DNA of 64,000 nucleotides from Maribellus comscasis (lineage in GTDB: Bacteria; Bacteroidota; Bacteroidia; Bacteroidales; Prolixibacteraceae). A model generated the notes under the pieces. That model was not told the origin of the DNA, made no database searches, and saw nothing but the letters and a program-made list of their open reading frames with translations. Within the stretch, counting starts at the first letter, position 1. Each line of letters starts with the position of its first letter. The stretch spans positions 7,390,001-7,454,000 of the forward strand of contig NZ_CP046401.1 in assembly GCF_009762775.1 (NCBI RefSeq), given 5' to 3'. A program made the position numbers and the translations under genes. Below are positions 21,144 to 29,646 of the stretch, piece by piece.

Positions 21144-21227
21144 TTCATTTTGCTTTTCTTCGAAAAGTTGCCAAAGGTAGTTTGGAATAAAAATTGAATT
21201 AATTAATGCAAAAAGGTTAGTTGAAAA

Positions 21228-21635
21228 ATGGGGATAAATGCAGAGTATAAAAAAATTATATTCATAGATGATGATACCGAGTTGGTGAGTATTTATAGCT
21301 CAATTCTGGAACAAAAAAAATTATCTGATTATTTCATACATTTCGAGAATGCAAAGGAAGGTATTGAATATCTAAAAGGAATAAATGACAAAAAAGATTT
21401 ACCTGACTATATCTTGCTTGACTTGTATATGCCTATTATGGACGGGTTTAAGTTCTTAAAACACTTTGACAAGTCAGCCAGATTAAAAGACTCTATTGAA
21501 GTTTTTGTATGTTCATCTTCGCAAAAAAAGGACGACCGCAACAAAGTAATGAAGTATGCTTTTGTTAGCGCCTACCTCGAGAAGCCTATCTCCAACGAAT
21601 TTATTGAGTTGTTGATTGAAGATAGTATTGCATAG
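21228..21635 (+). CDS. Single-domain response regulator
   Basis: 135 residues, one receiver domain: acidic pocket FIDDD, phospho-acceptor Asp65 in YILLDLYMPIMDGF, conserved Ser/Thr (FVCSSS) and Lys-Pro (YLEKPIS). No output domain. It lies 84 bases after the sigma54 regulator in the same direction, so it may be a phosphate sink or protein-protein output in the same relay. Confidence 0.9.
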   Translation: MGINAEYKKIIFIDDDTELVSIYSSILEQKKLSDYFIHFENAKEGIEYLKGINDKKDLPDYILLDLYMPIMDGFKFLKHFDKSARLKDSIEVFVCSSSQKKDDRNKVMKYAFVSAYLEKPISNEFIELLIEDSIA

Positions 21636-21693
21636 GCATAATTCCACATTTTGTGCCAGAATTTCTACACTGAATATAATCCTAAAATATAAA

Positions 21694-22515
21694 CTAAAAA
21701 AAATTTTTTATCAATAAAACGGTGGAATTCGTGAACCCGTTTTGATCTTTAACCGGAAATGCATATACATTGAATACATTTCCTTTAATGCGGACTTCTC
21801 CGCTGTTAAATGAGCCTTTTAGGGCTCTATTAATAAAGGGGTATATACGTTTTGTTTGATCTAGATCGAAAGAGTCAAACAAGGTATTCGAAATTTTGTT
21901 TTTTGGAATAAGAACTTCGCACCCAGCATGGTCAATGATGTTATAATTATTCCCAAAGAGTAACAAACTTATACCTGATTGTTCCAGGTTGTTTTTATCC
22001 TGAAATCCTCCAAAAGCCTGCCGCTGATATTCTTCTTCGGGTTTAATATTTTTTATCGTTATAATGAATTGCTGTTTTTCGTTTAAAGTTTTAATCTTAA
22101 AAATAACTTTAAATTCAACTAAATCATAAGTTTGAATTCTGGTTTCGAATAAAAAATCGTATGAAGTTGTTTCATTACTCTTCAAAAATATCATGAACTC
22201 TGCCCTATATGTTTCTTTTACAAAATTCAGAAAGTTGTATGGAGGATACTCGTTTTTTCTTACTGTTAATAAGTAGCTGAAAAATCCAGTATCTTTTATA
22301 ATACTAAAATCAAAACCAATAATTAGTTCTGAATCGTGGCAAATCGCTTCAAAAATTTCTTGATTATAAAATAACGGTTTTGACTTTTGTTTAAATTCCT
22401 TGATTCGTTTAAGCTGTTCAGACATCCAATTCTCAAAAAAGAATAATTCTTCAGTAATTTCGCCTTCGGTAATCAGTTCTATAATCTTATCTGAAATATT
22501 TTCTAGTTTTTCCAT
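21694..22515 (-). CDS. Unknown protein, possible PAS-like sensor of the relay
   Basis: 273 residues, no signal peptide or membrane helix. N-terminal helical stretch (MEKLENISDKIIELITEGEI), then alpha/beta segments with a PAS-like rhythm: SELIIGFDFSIIKDTGFF, YDFLFETRIQTYDLVEFKVIFK and a second repeat near ISLLLFGNNYNIIDHAGCEVL and NVYAFPVKDQNGFTNSTVLL. I do not recognise the family. It converges with the receiver gene and is divergent from the AraC gene, which suggests a role in the same signalling block. Confidence 0.5.
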   Translation of the reverse strand: MEKLENISDKIIELITEGEITEELFFFENWMSEQLKRIKEFKQKSKPLFYNQEIFEAICHDSELIIGFDFSIIKDTGFFSYLLTVRKNEYPPYNFLNFVKETYRAEFMIFLKSNETTSYDFLFETRIQTYDLVEFKVIFKIKTLNEKQQFIITIKNIKPEEEYQRQAFGGFQDKNNLEQSGISLLLFGNNYNIIDHAGCEVLIPKNKISNTLFDSFDLDQTKRIYPFINRALKGSFNSGEVRIKGNVFNVYAFPVKDQNGFTNSTVLLIKNFF

Positions 22516-22778
22516 TAAAAGGGTTTTATTTATACAATCATGGTTTGAGTAATCAAGATTTACAATAAAAATTCAGCATGTAAAACTTATATCAAATTGG
22601 TGATATAAAGTCTCGTTATATAATTTTTCAAGCATAAAATTCAATTTATATTACAGTATTTTGGTATTTTTAAATCTAAATTAAAATAATTCTTTTGATG
22701 GGCTACGCACAAACCTTTTTGAATCATAAAAAAACCCGATTGAAACATTATTTAGATTAAAATAAAACCAAAATAAGT

Positions 22779-23801
22779 ATGGAAATAAAATTCGATTCTT
22801 TTGAGCCTCAATATTCTATTGAAGTACTTTCTAAAAAATACAGGGTTAAATTACAAAACAAGGGAGCGGAACTTTTTATATCACTGCCGAAAAGAAGTGG
22901 GGAAGGAATTATAAAGGGAATTGATTTTTTGGACGGAATTGGTTTTACCCGTGTAAACTGTGCTTTTTACACTGACACTGTTTTCATGTACGAAGGAAGG
23001 AAGAATCAACCTATCCGTTTTATTTTTTGCGAAAGTGGGGAGATAATACATATTTTAAATTCAGACAACTTTCGTTACAAACTAGGCCCCATGGTCGGCT
23101 CCATTGCCGCAAGTGCAAACTGCAATTCGCAGCTCATAGTTTTCCCTCCATATAAACAGATTTCGTATTTTGCTCTTGATATCGACAGGGAAAAATTTCT
23201 ACCAAAAATTGAAAAAGAACTGCATACTATTCCCGAAAAGCTGGCAAATGTATTTAAAGATGTTGAGAATTCGGGGCATTTCCTATACCAGTCTGATTAC
23301 AGTTTAAATATTTCGGAATGCCTGAGTGAAATTGAGAATAACCCGCATGAAGGGATGGTACGGAGAATATTTTTAGAATCGAAAGTTTTGGATTTGCTTT
23401 GGATGCAAATTAAACAATATAAAGACGATCAGAAATCCATATCAAAACAGTCGATAATCAGAAAAATTGATATCAAATTAATTTTAAAAGCTAAAAACAT
23501 CTTAATTCAGGATCTGAAAAATCCACCAAGTATTGAAGAATTGGCTGCACTCACAGGTACAAATGCCACTAAATTAAAAAAAGGATTTAAACGGTTATAT
23601 GATATGACTATCAATCAATATTTACGTAATAAGCGTTTGAATTATGCTAAAATTCTTCTGGCAGAAGAAAATCTTACCATTAAAGAAGTTGCTGAAAATG
23701 TTGGCTATTCAAATAAGAGTATTTTTTCTAAACGTTTCAAGGAGAAATTTGGAGTTTTACCCAGTGTCTTTTTAAATCGTTACAAATCAGGTAAAAGTTA
23801 G
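22779..23801 (+). CDS. AraC-family transcriptional regulator
   Basis: 340 residues. The C-terminal third has two helix-turn-helix motifs: NPPSIEELAALTGTNATKLKKGFK and TIKEVAENVGYSNKSIFSKRFKEKFG-like ending (split by normal spacing), followed by PSVFLNRYKS. The first 220 residues are a sensing domain with no clear cupin motif. Target genes are not evident; the stress block starting at 24356 is the next gene set downstream. Confidence 0.88.
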   Translation: MEIKFDSFEPQYSIEVLSKKYRVKLQNKGAELFISLPKRSGEGIIKGIDFLDGIGFTRVNCAFYTDTVFMYEGRKNQPIRFIFCESGEIIHILNSDNFRYKLGPMVGSIAASANCNSQLIVFPPYKQISYFALDIDREKFLPKIEKELHTIPEKLANVFKDVENSGHFLYQSDYSLNISECLSEIENNPHEGMVRRIFLESKVLDLLWMQIKQYKDDQKSISKQSIIRKIDIKLILKAKNILIQDLKNPPSIEELAALTGTNATKLKKGFKRLYDMTINQYLRNKRLNYAKILLAEENLTIKEVAENVGYSNKSIFSKRFKEKFGVLPSVFLNRYKSGKS

Positions 23802-24355
23802 TTAGCAACCATGTTTATTTCTTCTAATATTAAATTTATTCAGGTTATGTGAATAACGAATATCATTTCTACTTATTTTGAAATAGAAAATGATTCCGAC
23901 GTTGTCTTTTATAAAAATACTTTAATTTCTCAGTTTTTAAAGATTCCTTTTTAACTGTTTCGTTCAATTAAAGGATTGAACTCCGCTTTTACCATTTAAG
24001 TCTGTATTTTTATATAATTGGTTATCTTGTTGTCAGTCTATAATTTGACATTTTAACTAAAAATCGATTTTTTACAATTGGTTTAAAATATATTAATCCC
24101 TTCCTGTCAACAGTATATTTTCAGACACTTTATGTGTAATTATATCCACAAAAATATAGCCTTTTCCACATTAACAAATACTTTATACCATAACATCTAA
24201 AATATAACATGCTGTATTTAAGTACATTATATAAAAATTTTTCTATTTAATTTATGGCAGGATTATTTCAATAGTAAATTTAAAATATAATTGAAAATAA
24301 TTTTAATGCGCTTAGTGTTTTAGTCATGATAAATAATTATAAAAATATTGGAATC
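23802..24355. other. Very AT-rich intergenic region
   Basis: About 550 bases without a convincing frame. The only dyad noticed is GTTCAAT 23962-23968 with ATTGAAC 23975-23981. It holds the promoter of the duplicated stress block. Confidence 0.4.
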
Positions 24356-24712
24356 ATGGATGAAAATTACCAAAATAAGACATTACTATTTGTGTTGGAG
24401 CAATTCAGAAAAAAAGGCTATACATTTCATTTTCAAGTTGATGAATATGGCCGGTTTGTTGTAGAAAAACAAGTTTTCTTTCTCCCTTCAGAAGTTGAAT
24501 TACATGAATTTCACTGCTTTGAAGCAGAAACTGACTCGGCAAATCTTAGCATTCTATATGCTGTACAAACCACAACAGGCATTAGAGGCATATTTATAAA
24601 CACATGTGGTACAGAAGATCCAGAAAAACCTAGAGTATGGACTTGCAAATTCGAAGGAAGTTTTAAATTTTGTGAATCACGTGAATCAGACAAAATTCAA
24701 TTCCTCAAATAA
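24356..24712 (+). CDS. Small protein of the family often labelled phosphoribosylpyrophosphate synthetase (copy A)
   Basis: Start ATG 24356 (MDENYQNKTL) by comparison with the paralogue at 28192; an earlier ATG at 24326 is in frame. Shared core: LEQFRKKGYTFHFQVDE, FLPSEVELHEFHCFE, LSILYAVQTTTGIRGI. Known Bacteroidota relatives of about 100 residues carry a mistaken PRPP synthetase label; no catalytic motif of that enzyme is present. Copy A has a divergent, longer C-terminus (VWTCKFEGSFKFCESRESD), possibly from a frame change. It opens the first unit of the duplicated three-gene block. Confidence 0.65.
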   Translation: MDENYQNKTLLFVLEQFRKKGYTFHFQVDEYGRFVVEKQVFFLPSEVELHEFHCFEAETDSANLSILYAVQTTTGIRGIFINTCGTEDPEKPRVWTCKFEGSFKFCESRESDKIQFLK

Positions 24713-24739
24713 TTTATCATTAACCATTAAAAATATATT

Positions 24740-25173
24740 ATGAAAAAAAAAGACTTAGAAACCAACATTCATGGAGTTTAAGACATCTGTAAAGATGGAG
24801 TGGCAGGTTATGAAACAGCTTCAAACAACATTGAATACAGCGACTTGAGAACATTGTTCTTGCGATTGTCGCAACAACGTAAACTTTTTATAAAGGAGAT
24901 AAAAAATGAGACGTTGAAAATGGGAATAGAAGTTGATACAAATGGCACCATTAAAGGATCTTTTTCATCGTACATAGCTGGCAACCAAAGCTACCTTCAG
25001 TAGTGCTACTAATAAAAAAGTTATTGAAGAAAGCATGACTTGGAACAGCAGCTGTTAAAACTTAAGATAAAGTGTTGGTTGATCTTGAATTCCCTGAATA
25101 TCTGGCTGAACAACAGCACGTGATTAAAATAATAATTAATCAAATTAATAAATTAAAAAGAAAAATTAGTTAA
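24740..25173 (+). pseudogene. Dead copy of the DUF2383-like four-helix protein
   Basis: Clearly homologous to the intact gene at 28547-28993 over its whole length, but with a TAA after codon 13 (Ile in the live copy), a frameshift near 24962, a TAG where the live copy has Trp (LATKATFSSATN follows in the shifted frame), and small deletions after KKVIEESMT. Remaining readable parts: DICKDGVAGYETASNNIEYSD-like and LFLRLSQQRKLFIKEIKNE. The number of independent lesions shows true decay, not sequencing error. Confidence 0.9.
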
Positions 25174-25222
25174 TGATCAGTAAAAGATCGGAAACTAAAT
25201 ATGTTTATACGTTTAAAAAGTT

Positions 25223-25414
25223 ATGAGTGCAACTACAGACAAAATGAAAGGAAACTGGAACGTTATTAAGGGAAAATTGAAACAAAAGTACGGTGATTTA
25301 ACCGACGATGACCTGAAATATGTTGAAGGACAGGAGGATGAATTACTGGGACGTATACAGAAAAGAACCGGAAAAACCAATGAGGAATTTAAAAAATTTA
25401 TTGACAAACTCTAA
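25223..25414 (+). CDS. CsbD-family stress protein (copy A)
   Basis: 63 residues; the CsbD pattern is complete: [55 protein letters not shown]. CsbD proteins are small, hydrophilic and induced by general stress. It is nearly identical to the copy at 29043-29234 in DNA and protein, and 40-50 bases of upstream sequence are also conserved, so the duplication included the intergenic region. Confidence 0.92.
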   Translation: MSATTDKMKGNWNVIKGKLKQKYGDLTDDDLKYVEGQEDELLGRIQKRTGKTNEEFKKFIDKL

Positions 25415-25756
25415 TGATTCTTTCCTTTGAAATCCACAAAAAATATGTACCCTCAAATATTCATTATTATATATAAAACACCCTTGTTTTTACACTGACA
25501 AATGCTGTAAACGGTAATTTAAATAATTATATCAAAGCCGTTTTCGATGATTAACCTTGTAGAACCATTCCAGAAGTCGAACTTCTTTCCCTTCAACCCA
25601 TACCTTTGAATAACGCGTACTTTTTACTACAGATGAGGTATTAAATCTACAATTAAATTCCACACATGATAGATAAAATCCACATTTCGGGATTTGGCAC
25701 TTATTTTGGAAAATAACAGATGATATTGATTTTCATTCACATTAAAATTTAAAGTT
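25415..25756. other. Intergenic, no gene seen
   Basis: About 340 AT-rich bases between CsbD copy A and the PRC-barrel gene. No frame, strong dyad or repeat recognised. Confidence 0.4.
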
Positions 25757-26133
25757 ATGACACCAAAAGTATTATCAGCTTCGTCAATAAAAAGCACTTC
25801 GGTAGAAAATAATGCAGGTGAAGATTTGGGAAAAATTAAAGATTTAATGATCGACTGGGAAAATGGCAGTGTGGCTTATGCAGTCGTTTCATTTGGAGGA
25901 TTTTTAGGATTAGGCGAAAAACTATTTGCTATTCCTCTTGAATCGTTCAAGTTTGAAAGTTATGATGGTAAAGAACGTGCAATACTAAATGTGACCAGGG
26001 AACAATTGGAAGATGCTCCGGTTTCGACCCAGATAACTGGCCGAAGGATGCTAACTATACCTTTGTGGATTCAGTGTATGCCCACTATGGATATAAACCT
26101 TATTCCGGGAGATTTCCACGAACACAATTATAA
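25757..26133 (+). pseudogene. PRC-barrel domain protein, frameshifted
   Basis: The first 90 residues are a PRC-barrel (NNAGEDLGKIKDLMIDWENG, YAVVSFGGFLGLGEKLFAIP, LNVTREQLEDAP). The frame as written runs to 26152 with an unrelated tail. One frame over from about 26022 it reads GFDPDNWPKDANYTFVDSVYAHYGY-like sequence to a stop at 26131-26133, which matches the normal C-terminus of the family. A single missing G in CCGGTTT restores it. It may be a sequencing error. PRC-barrels occur in RNA processing and photosystem proteins; stress-type versions are common beside CsbD genes. Confidence 0.8.
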
Positions 26134-26151
26134 TAACTCATTAGCGCATTG

Positions 26152-26175
26152 AACCCTGAGGAATTCCTCAGGGTT
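26152..26175. terminator. 24-bp perfect palindrome after the PRC-barrel gene
   Basis: AACCCTGAGGAA and its exact reverse complement meet with no spacer, followed by TTATAG. It starts 19 bases after the restored PRC-barrel stop and is a good terminator candidate. Confidence 0.65.
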
Positions 26176-26347
26176 TATAGAACATAAAATTCCTAAAAAT
26201 CCAAAGAATATAAAAATTTCCTGTTAACATATAGAGGAACCATATAATAAAATGAAAAGCTAATTGTTACATCCCTTTGGACTAGAGGAAATTATGAAAG
26301 ATTAAGGATTCACAAAAACAATGATAATCTACCTAAAAACATAAAAA

Positions 26348-26836
26348 ATGACCGCAAAAACAATTACGAAGGCACTGACCGACCATCACGATGAAATGCG
26401 CCAATTAGTTAAAGAAGTTAAAAAAGACGCCGGTAAATTTTTTTACCTGAAAAAGCATCTTGATATTCATCACGAATTGGAAGAAGACCTGCTTTTGAGC
26501 GCTTTAAACAACAAAAAAGATATCAAGGACGAATCGCTTGAATCGCAGGAAGAGCATGTGATCTTGAACCAGGCATTGATTGGCCTGGCCGATTTTCCGA
26601 AAGATAACCAACGCTGGATGGTTAAATTTAAAGTGTTCGAAGAAATACTTGACCATCACCTCACCGAAGAAGAAGAGGATTTATTCCCGGATGTTGAAAA
26701 GATCCTGGATGAAAAAGAGCAGACCGAGCGGGGAGCCCGCTTTGAACAATTAAAAAAACAAAGGCTCTCCGCGGCCCTGGAAACAAAACCGGACAAAGAA
26801 CCGAAAAAAACGAAAAAGAGTAATTCGAAAAAATAG
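26348..26836 (+). CDS. Hemerythrin-like domain protein
   Basis: 162 residues. Four-helix pattern with metal-type ligands: LTDHHDEMRQLV, LKKHLDIHHELEEDLLL (HxxxE), SQEEHVILNQAL, EILDHHLTEEEEDLFP (HHxxxEEE). The C-terminus is a lysine-rich tail (KPDKEPKKTKKSNSKK) absent from the related protein at 41436-41879. Hemerythrin-like proteins bind a di-iron centre and sense or carry O2 or NO. It sits inside the stress block, between the two copies of the duplicated unit. Confidence 0.85.
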   Translation: MTAKTITKALTDHHDEMRQLVKEVKKDAGKFFYLKKHLDIHHELEEDLLLSALNNKKDIKDESLESQEEHVILNQALIGLADFPKDNQRWMVKFKVFEEILDHHLTEEEEDLFPDVEKILDEKEQTERGARFEQLKKQRLSAALETKPDKEPKKTKKSNSKK

Positions 26837-26946
26837 GGTAGATAACGGGGAGAGCTCAATGAGCACCAACCCGGGGCCACGTACCCAGGCCGCGCAGAAT
26901 ATAAAATGGATCTTGTATTTAAACTTTTTTAAAACATCAATTTGAA

Positions 26947-28146
26947 ATGGACATCCGCTCATCCGAACCTTATTGGTTAAAAAAGAACGCCTTTGAAAAA
27001 AGCTATCCGTCATTGAACCGGTCACTTTCAACCGACATTTTAATAATTGGTGGAGGAATAACAGGTGCATTAATCGCCTGGAAATTACTGGAGGCGGGGA
27101 AAGAAATTGTTTTGGTTGACAGGCGTGATGTTTGCAACGGAAGCAGCGCGGCAAGTACGGCTATGTTGCAATACGAAATTGATGTTCCGCTCTTTAAACT
27201 CATTGAGCAGCGCGGCATGGAAACAGCCGTTTCAAGCTATAAAAACTGCGAAAAAGCCATTTTCGCTTTGAAAAAAATAGTGGATGAAACAGGGAGCAAA
27301 TGTGATTTTGAATTTAAAAAAAGCATCTATTTCACCTCCCGCAAAAGCGATGTGAACATGCTGAAAGAGGAATTTAGTACCCGAAAAAAGTTTGGATTTT
27401 CAGTCGAATGGCTTAATAGGAATATGTTAAATGACCTCGGGTTAAACGCCCGGGTTGGCATCCAATCCGAATCAGGGGCAATCATGGATCCGTTTAAATT
27501 GACTTACGATTTGCTGAAACTTTGCGCCCAAAAAGGAGCTGCAATTTTCGACAAAACCGATATCGAAAAAGTCGGGCAAAAAGGAAAAAAGCTGATCGCT
27601 GTTTCGTCTGAGAATTACACAATTCAGGCGAACCATGTTATCCATTGCACGGGTTATGAAAGTGTAAATACCCTGAAAAAAAAGGTTGTCGATTTAAAAA
27701 GCACTTATGCCCTTGCATCCGAATCATTTGATCCTGTTCCTCCCGGTTTTAAAAACCACATTTACTGGGATACTTCATCGCCATACCTCTATTTTCGGGG
27801 AACTTCGGATAACCGGATAATTATTGGCGGCGGCGATGAGCCTTTTAAAAATGCCGGGGTCCGTGATGCCTTACTTCATAAAAAATCGGATTTCCTTAGC
27901 AAACAGTTTAAAGCCTGTTTCCCTGCTATTCAATTCAAACCCGATTATACCTGGGCCGGAACTTTTGGTGAAACGAAAGATGGATTGCCCTATCTGGGGA
28001 AACCAAACCCTGCGGTAAATGAACACTATGTCTTAGGTTTTGGCGGAAACGGGATTACTTACAGTGTAATGGCGATGGATGCTATTTTAGATTCGCTGAA
28101 TAATAAGGAGCACCGGTTTTTGTACGATTACCGGTTCGACAGGTGA
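26947..28146 (+). CDS. FAD-dependent oxidoreductase (DAO/DadA type)
   Basis: 399 residues. N-terminal Rossmann motif ILIIGGGITGALIAWKLLEAG ends with the acidic strand VLVDRRD; GSSAASTAMLQYE is the typical second FAD contact. The C-terminus has the FAD motif HYVLGFGGNGITYSVMA. This fits the DAO superfamily (amino-acid or glycine oxidase-like). The substrate is unknown. It stands between the hemerythrin gene and copy B of the duplicated unit, in the same direction. Confidence 0.88.
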   Translation: MDIRSSEPYWLKKNAFEKSYPSLNRSLSTDILIIGGGITGALIAWKLLEAGKEIVLVDRRDVCNGSSAASTAMLQYEIDVPLFKLIEQRGMETAVSSYKNCEKAIFALKKIVDETGSKCDFEFKKSIYFTSRKSDVNMLKEEFSTRKKFGFSVEWLNRNMLNDLGLNARVGIQSESGAIMDPFKLTYDLLKLCAQKGAAIFDKTDIEKVGQKGKKLIAVSSENYTIQANHVIHCTGYESVNTLKKKVVDLKSTYALASESFDPVPPGFKNHIYWDTSSPYLYFRGTSDNRIIIGGGDEPFKNAGVRDALLHKKSDFLSKQFKACFPAIQFKPDYTWAGTFGETKDGLPYLGKPNPAVNEHYVLGFGGNGITYSVMAMDAILDSLNNKEHRFLYDYRFDR

Positions 28147-28191
28147 AACCAGAGCCTGTTAAACATGTATTTTTTAATAAAAACTCAAGCC

Positions 28192-28512
28192 ATGGATAAA
28201 AATAATCAGTATGAAACATTAGTGGAAGCGCTGGAACAATTGAAAGAAAGGGGATATACACACAACTTTCAGGTAAATGAACACGGCCAGCTCATCGAAG
28301 ACAAAGAAGGATTCTTTTTTCCTTCAGAGGTTGAACTACATGAATTTCACCGCTTCGAGGGGGACACGAATCCGGCCGATATGAGTATTTTATACGCGGT
28401 GCAAACTTCAACCGGATTAAAGGGAACAGTTGTGGATGCTTATGGTGCTGAAGGTTCAGAAGTAATTTCAAAATTTATGAACCAGGCGAACCAGAAACAA
28501 TTCGATTCCTGA
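28192..28512 (+). CDS. Small protein of the family often labelled phosphoribosylpyrophosphate synthetase (copy B)
   Basis: Start ATG 28192 (MDKNNQYETLVEALEQLKER). 106 residues with GYTHNFQVNEHGQL, FFPSEVELHEFHRFEGDTNP, MSILYAVQTSTGLKGTVVDAYG, matching the usual form of the family, which copy A has lost in its tail. The function is unknown; the database label is not supported by sequence. First gene of the intact unit. Confidence 0.8.
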   Translation: MDKNNQYETLVEALEQLKERGYTHNFQVNEHGQLIEDKEGFFFPSEVELHEFHRFEGDTNPADMSILYAVQTSTGLKGTVVDAYGAEGSEVISKFMNQANQKQFDS

Positions 28513-28546
28513 AAAAGATTTATTATTAACCATTAAAAAATACGTT

Positions 28547-28993
28547 ATGGAAAAGAAAGATGTAAAAAACGACATTCAGGAAATTATAGACATCTGTAAA
28601 GACGGAGCGGAAGGCTATGAAACAGCCGCAAACAATATTGAATACAGTGACGTGAAAACATTGTTTTTGCGATTGTCGCAGCAACGAAAGCTTTTTATAG
28701 AAGAAATCAAAAATGAAGCGTTGAAAATGGGAATGGAACTCGATACAAGCGGAACCATTAAAGGATTTTTTCACCGTATATGGTTAGCAACTAAAGCGAC
28801 TTTTAGCAGCGCTACCAACGAGAAAGTAATTGAAGAAAGTATGACCGGAGAAAAAGCTGCTGTTGAAACCTATGACAAGGTGTTGGCTGATTCAGAATTA
28901 CCGGCATACCTGCGAGAAATTTTAGCAGAACAACAGCGCCTGGTTAAAGTAACAATTAATCAGCTTAGTGAATTAAAAAAAGAAGTTAGTTAA
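28547..28993 (+). CDS. DUF2383/PA2169-family four-helix protein
   Basis: 148 residues, all helical: DICKDGAEGYETAANNIEYS, LFLRLSQQRKLFIEEIKNEA, HRIWLATKATFSSATNEKVI, GEKAAVETYDKVLADSELP, EQQRLVKVTINQLSEL. This is the ferritin-like fold of the PA2169 family, without clear metal ligands. It lies between the small protein at 28192 and CsbD. Its duplicate at 24740 is dead. Confidence 0.85.
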   Translation: MEKKDVKNDIQEIIDICKDGAEGYETAANNIEYSDVKTLFLRLSQQRKLFIEEIKNEALKMGMELDTSGTIKGFFHRIWLATKATFSSATNEKVIEESMTGEKAAVETYDKVLADSELPAYLREILAEQQRLVKVTINQLSELKKEVS

Positions 28994-29042
28994 TGATCCG
29001 TAAAAGGTCGGAAACTACATATGTTTAACCATTTAAAATGTT

Positions 29043-29234
29043 ATGAGTTCAACTACAGACAAAATGAAAGGAAACTGGAACGTTATTAAGGGAAAATTGA
29101 AACAAAAGTACGGTGATTTAACCGACGATGACCTTACCTATGTTGAAGGTCAGGAGGATGAATTACTGGGACGTATCCAGAAAAGGACCGGAAAAACCAA
29201 AGAGGAACTCAAAAAATTTATTGACGAACTCTAA
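29043..29234 (+). CDS. CsbD-family stress protein (copy B)
   Basis: 63 residues, same pattern as copy A with a handful of changes (LTYVEGQ for [18 protein letters not shown] for [11 protein letters not shown]). It is followed directly by a strong terminator that copy A lacks. Confidence 0.92.
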   Translation: MSSTTDKMKGNWNVIKGKLKQKYGDLTDDDLTYVEGQEDELLGRIQKRTGKTKEELKKFIDEL

Positions 29235-29241
29235 GGTTTCT

Positions 29242-29280
29242 AACGAATTCCACCTTTTAGGTAAAAAGGTGGAATTCGTT
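29242..29280 (+). terminator. 17-bp perfect hairpin after CsbD
   Basis: 29242-29258 is the exact reverse complement of 29264-29280, with a 5-base loop and T-rich end. It starts eight bases past the CsbD stop and closes the three-gene unit. Confidence 0.8.
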
Positions 29281-29362
29281 TCCTCTCTGAGAGCACAAAA
29301 AGAGAAAAATTATGAAATGTCAAATATCAAAATATTACTATTCACATAAAAAATAAGAAATC

Positions 29363-29614
29363 ATGCCACAGAAAAAAACATCATCGCGAATTAAAAATGA
29401 GAAGCAATATGAAGCTTTACGCGATAAAGGATACAGTAAACAAAAGGCTGCACGTATAGCCAATACACCCGATTCAGGGAAAAAAGGTGGCAGCAGTAAA
29501 AAATACGAAGAGTGGCCGAAAAAAGAATTGTACGATAAGGCAAAGCAGGTGGGAATTAAAGGCCGCAGTAAAATGAGCAAAAAAGAATTGATTTACGCCC
29601 TACGGAACAACTAA
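29363..29614 (+). CDS. Small basic Rho-N/SAP-like protein
   Basis: 83 residues, about one third Lys or Arg. GYSKQKAARIANTPDSGKKG and the C-terminal ELYDKAKQVGIKGRSKMSKK-type helical part match the partial gene at the left window edge. Members of this type (DUF7218-like) are short and thought to bind nucleic acid. It lies 32 bases before topoisomerase IB, so the two are probably co-transcribed, which fits a DNA-related role. Confidence 0.8.
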   Translation: MPQKKTSSRIKNEKQYEALRDKGYSKQKAARIANTPDSGKKGGSSKKYEEWPKKELYDKAKQVGIKGRSKMSKKELIYALRNN

Positions 29615-29646
29615 TTCAACTTCCTTTTTATACGGAGGAAAGGTTA

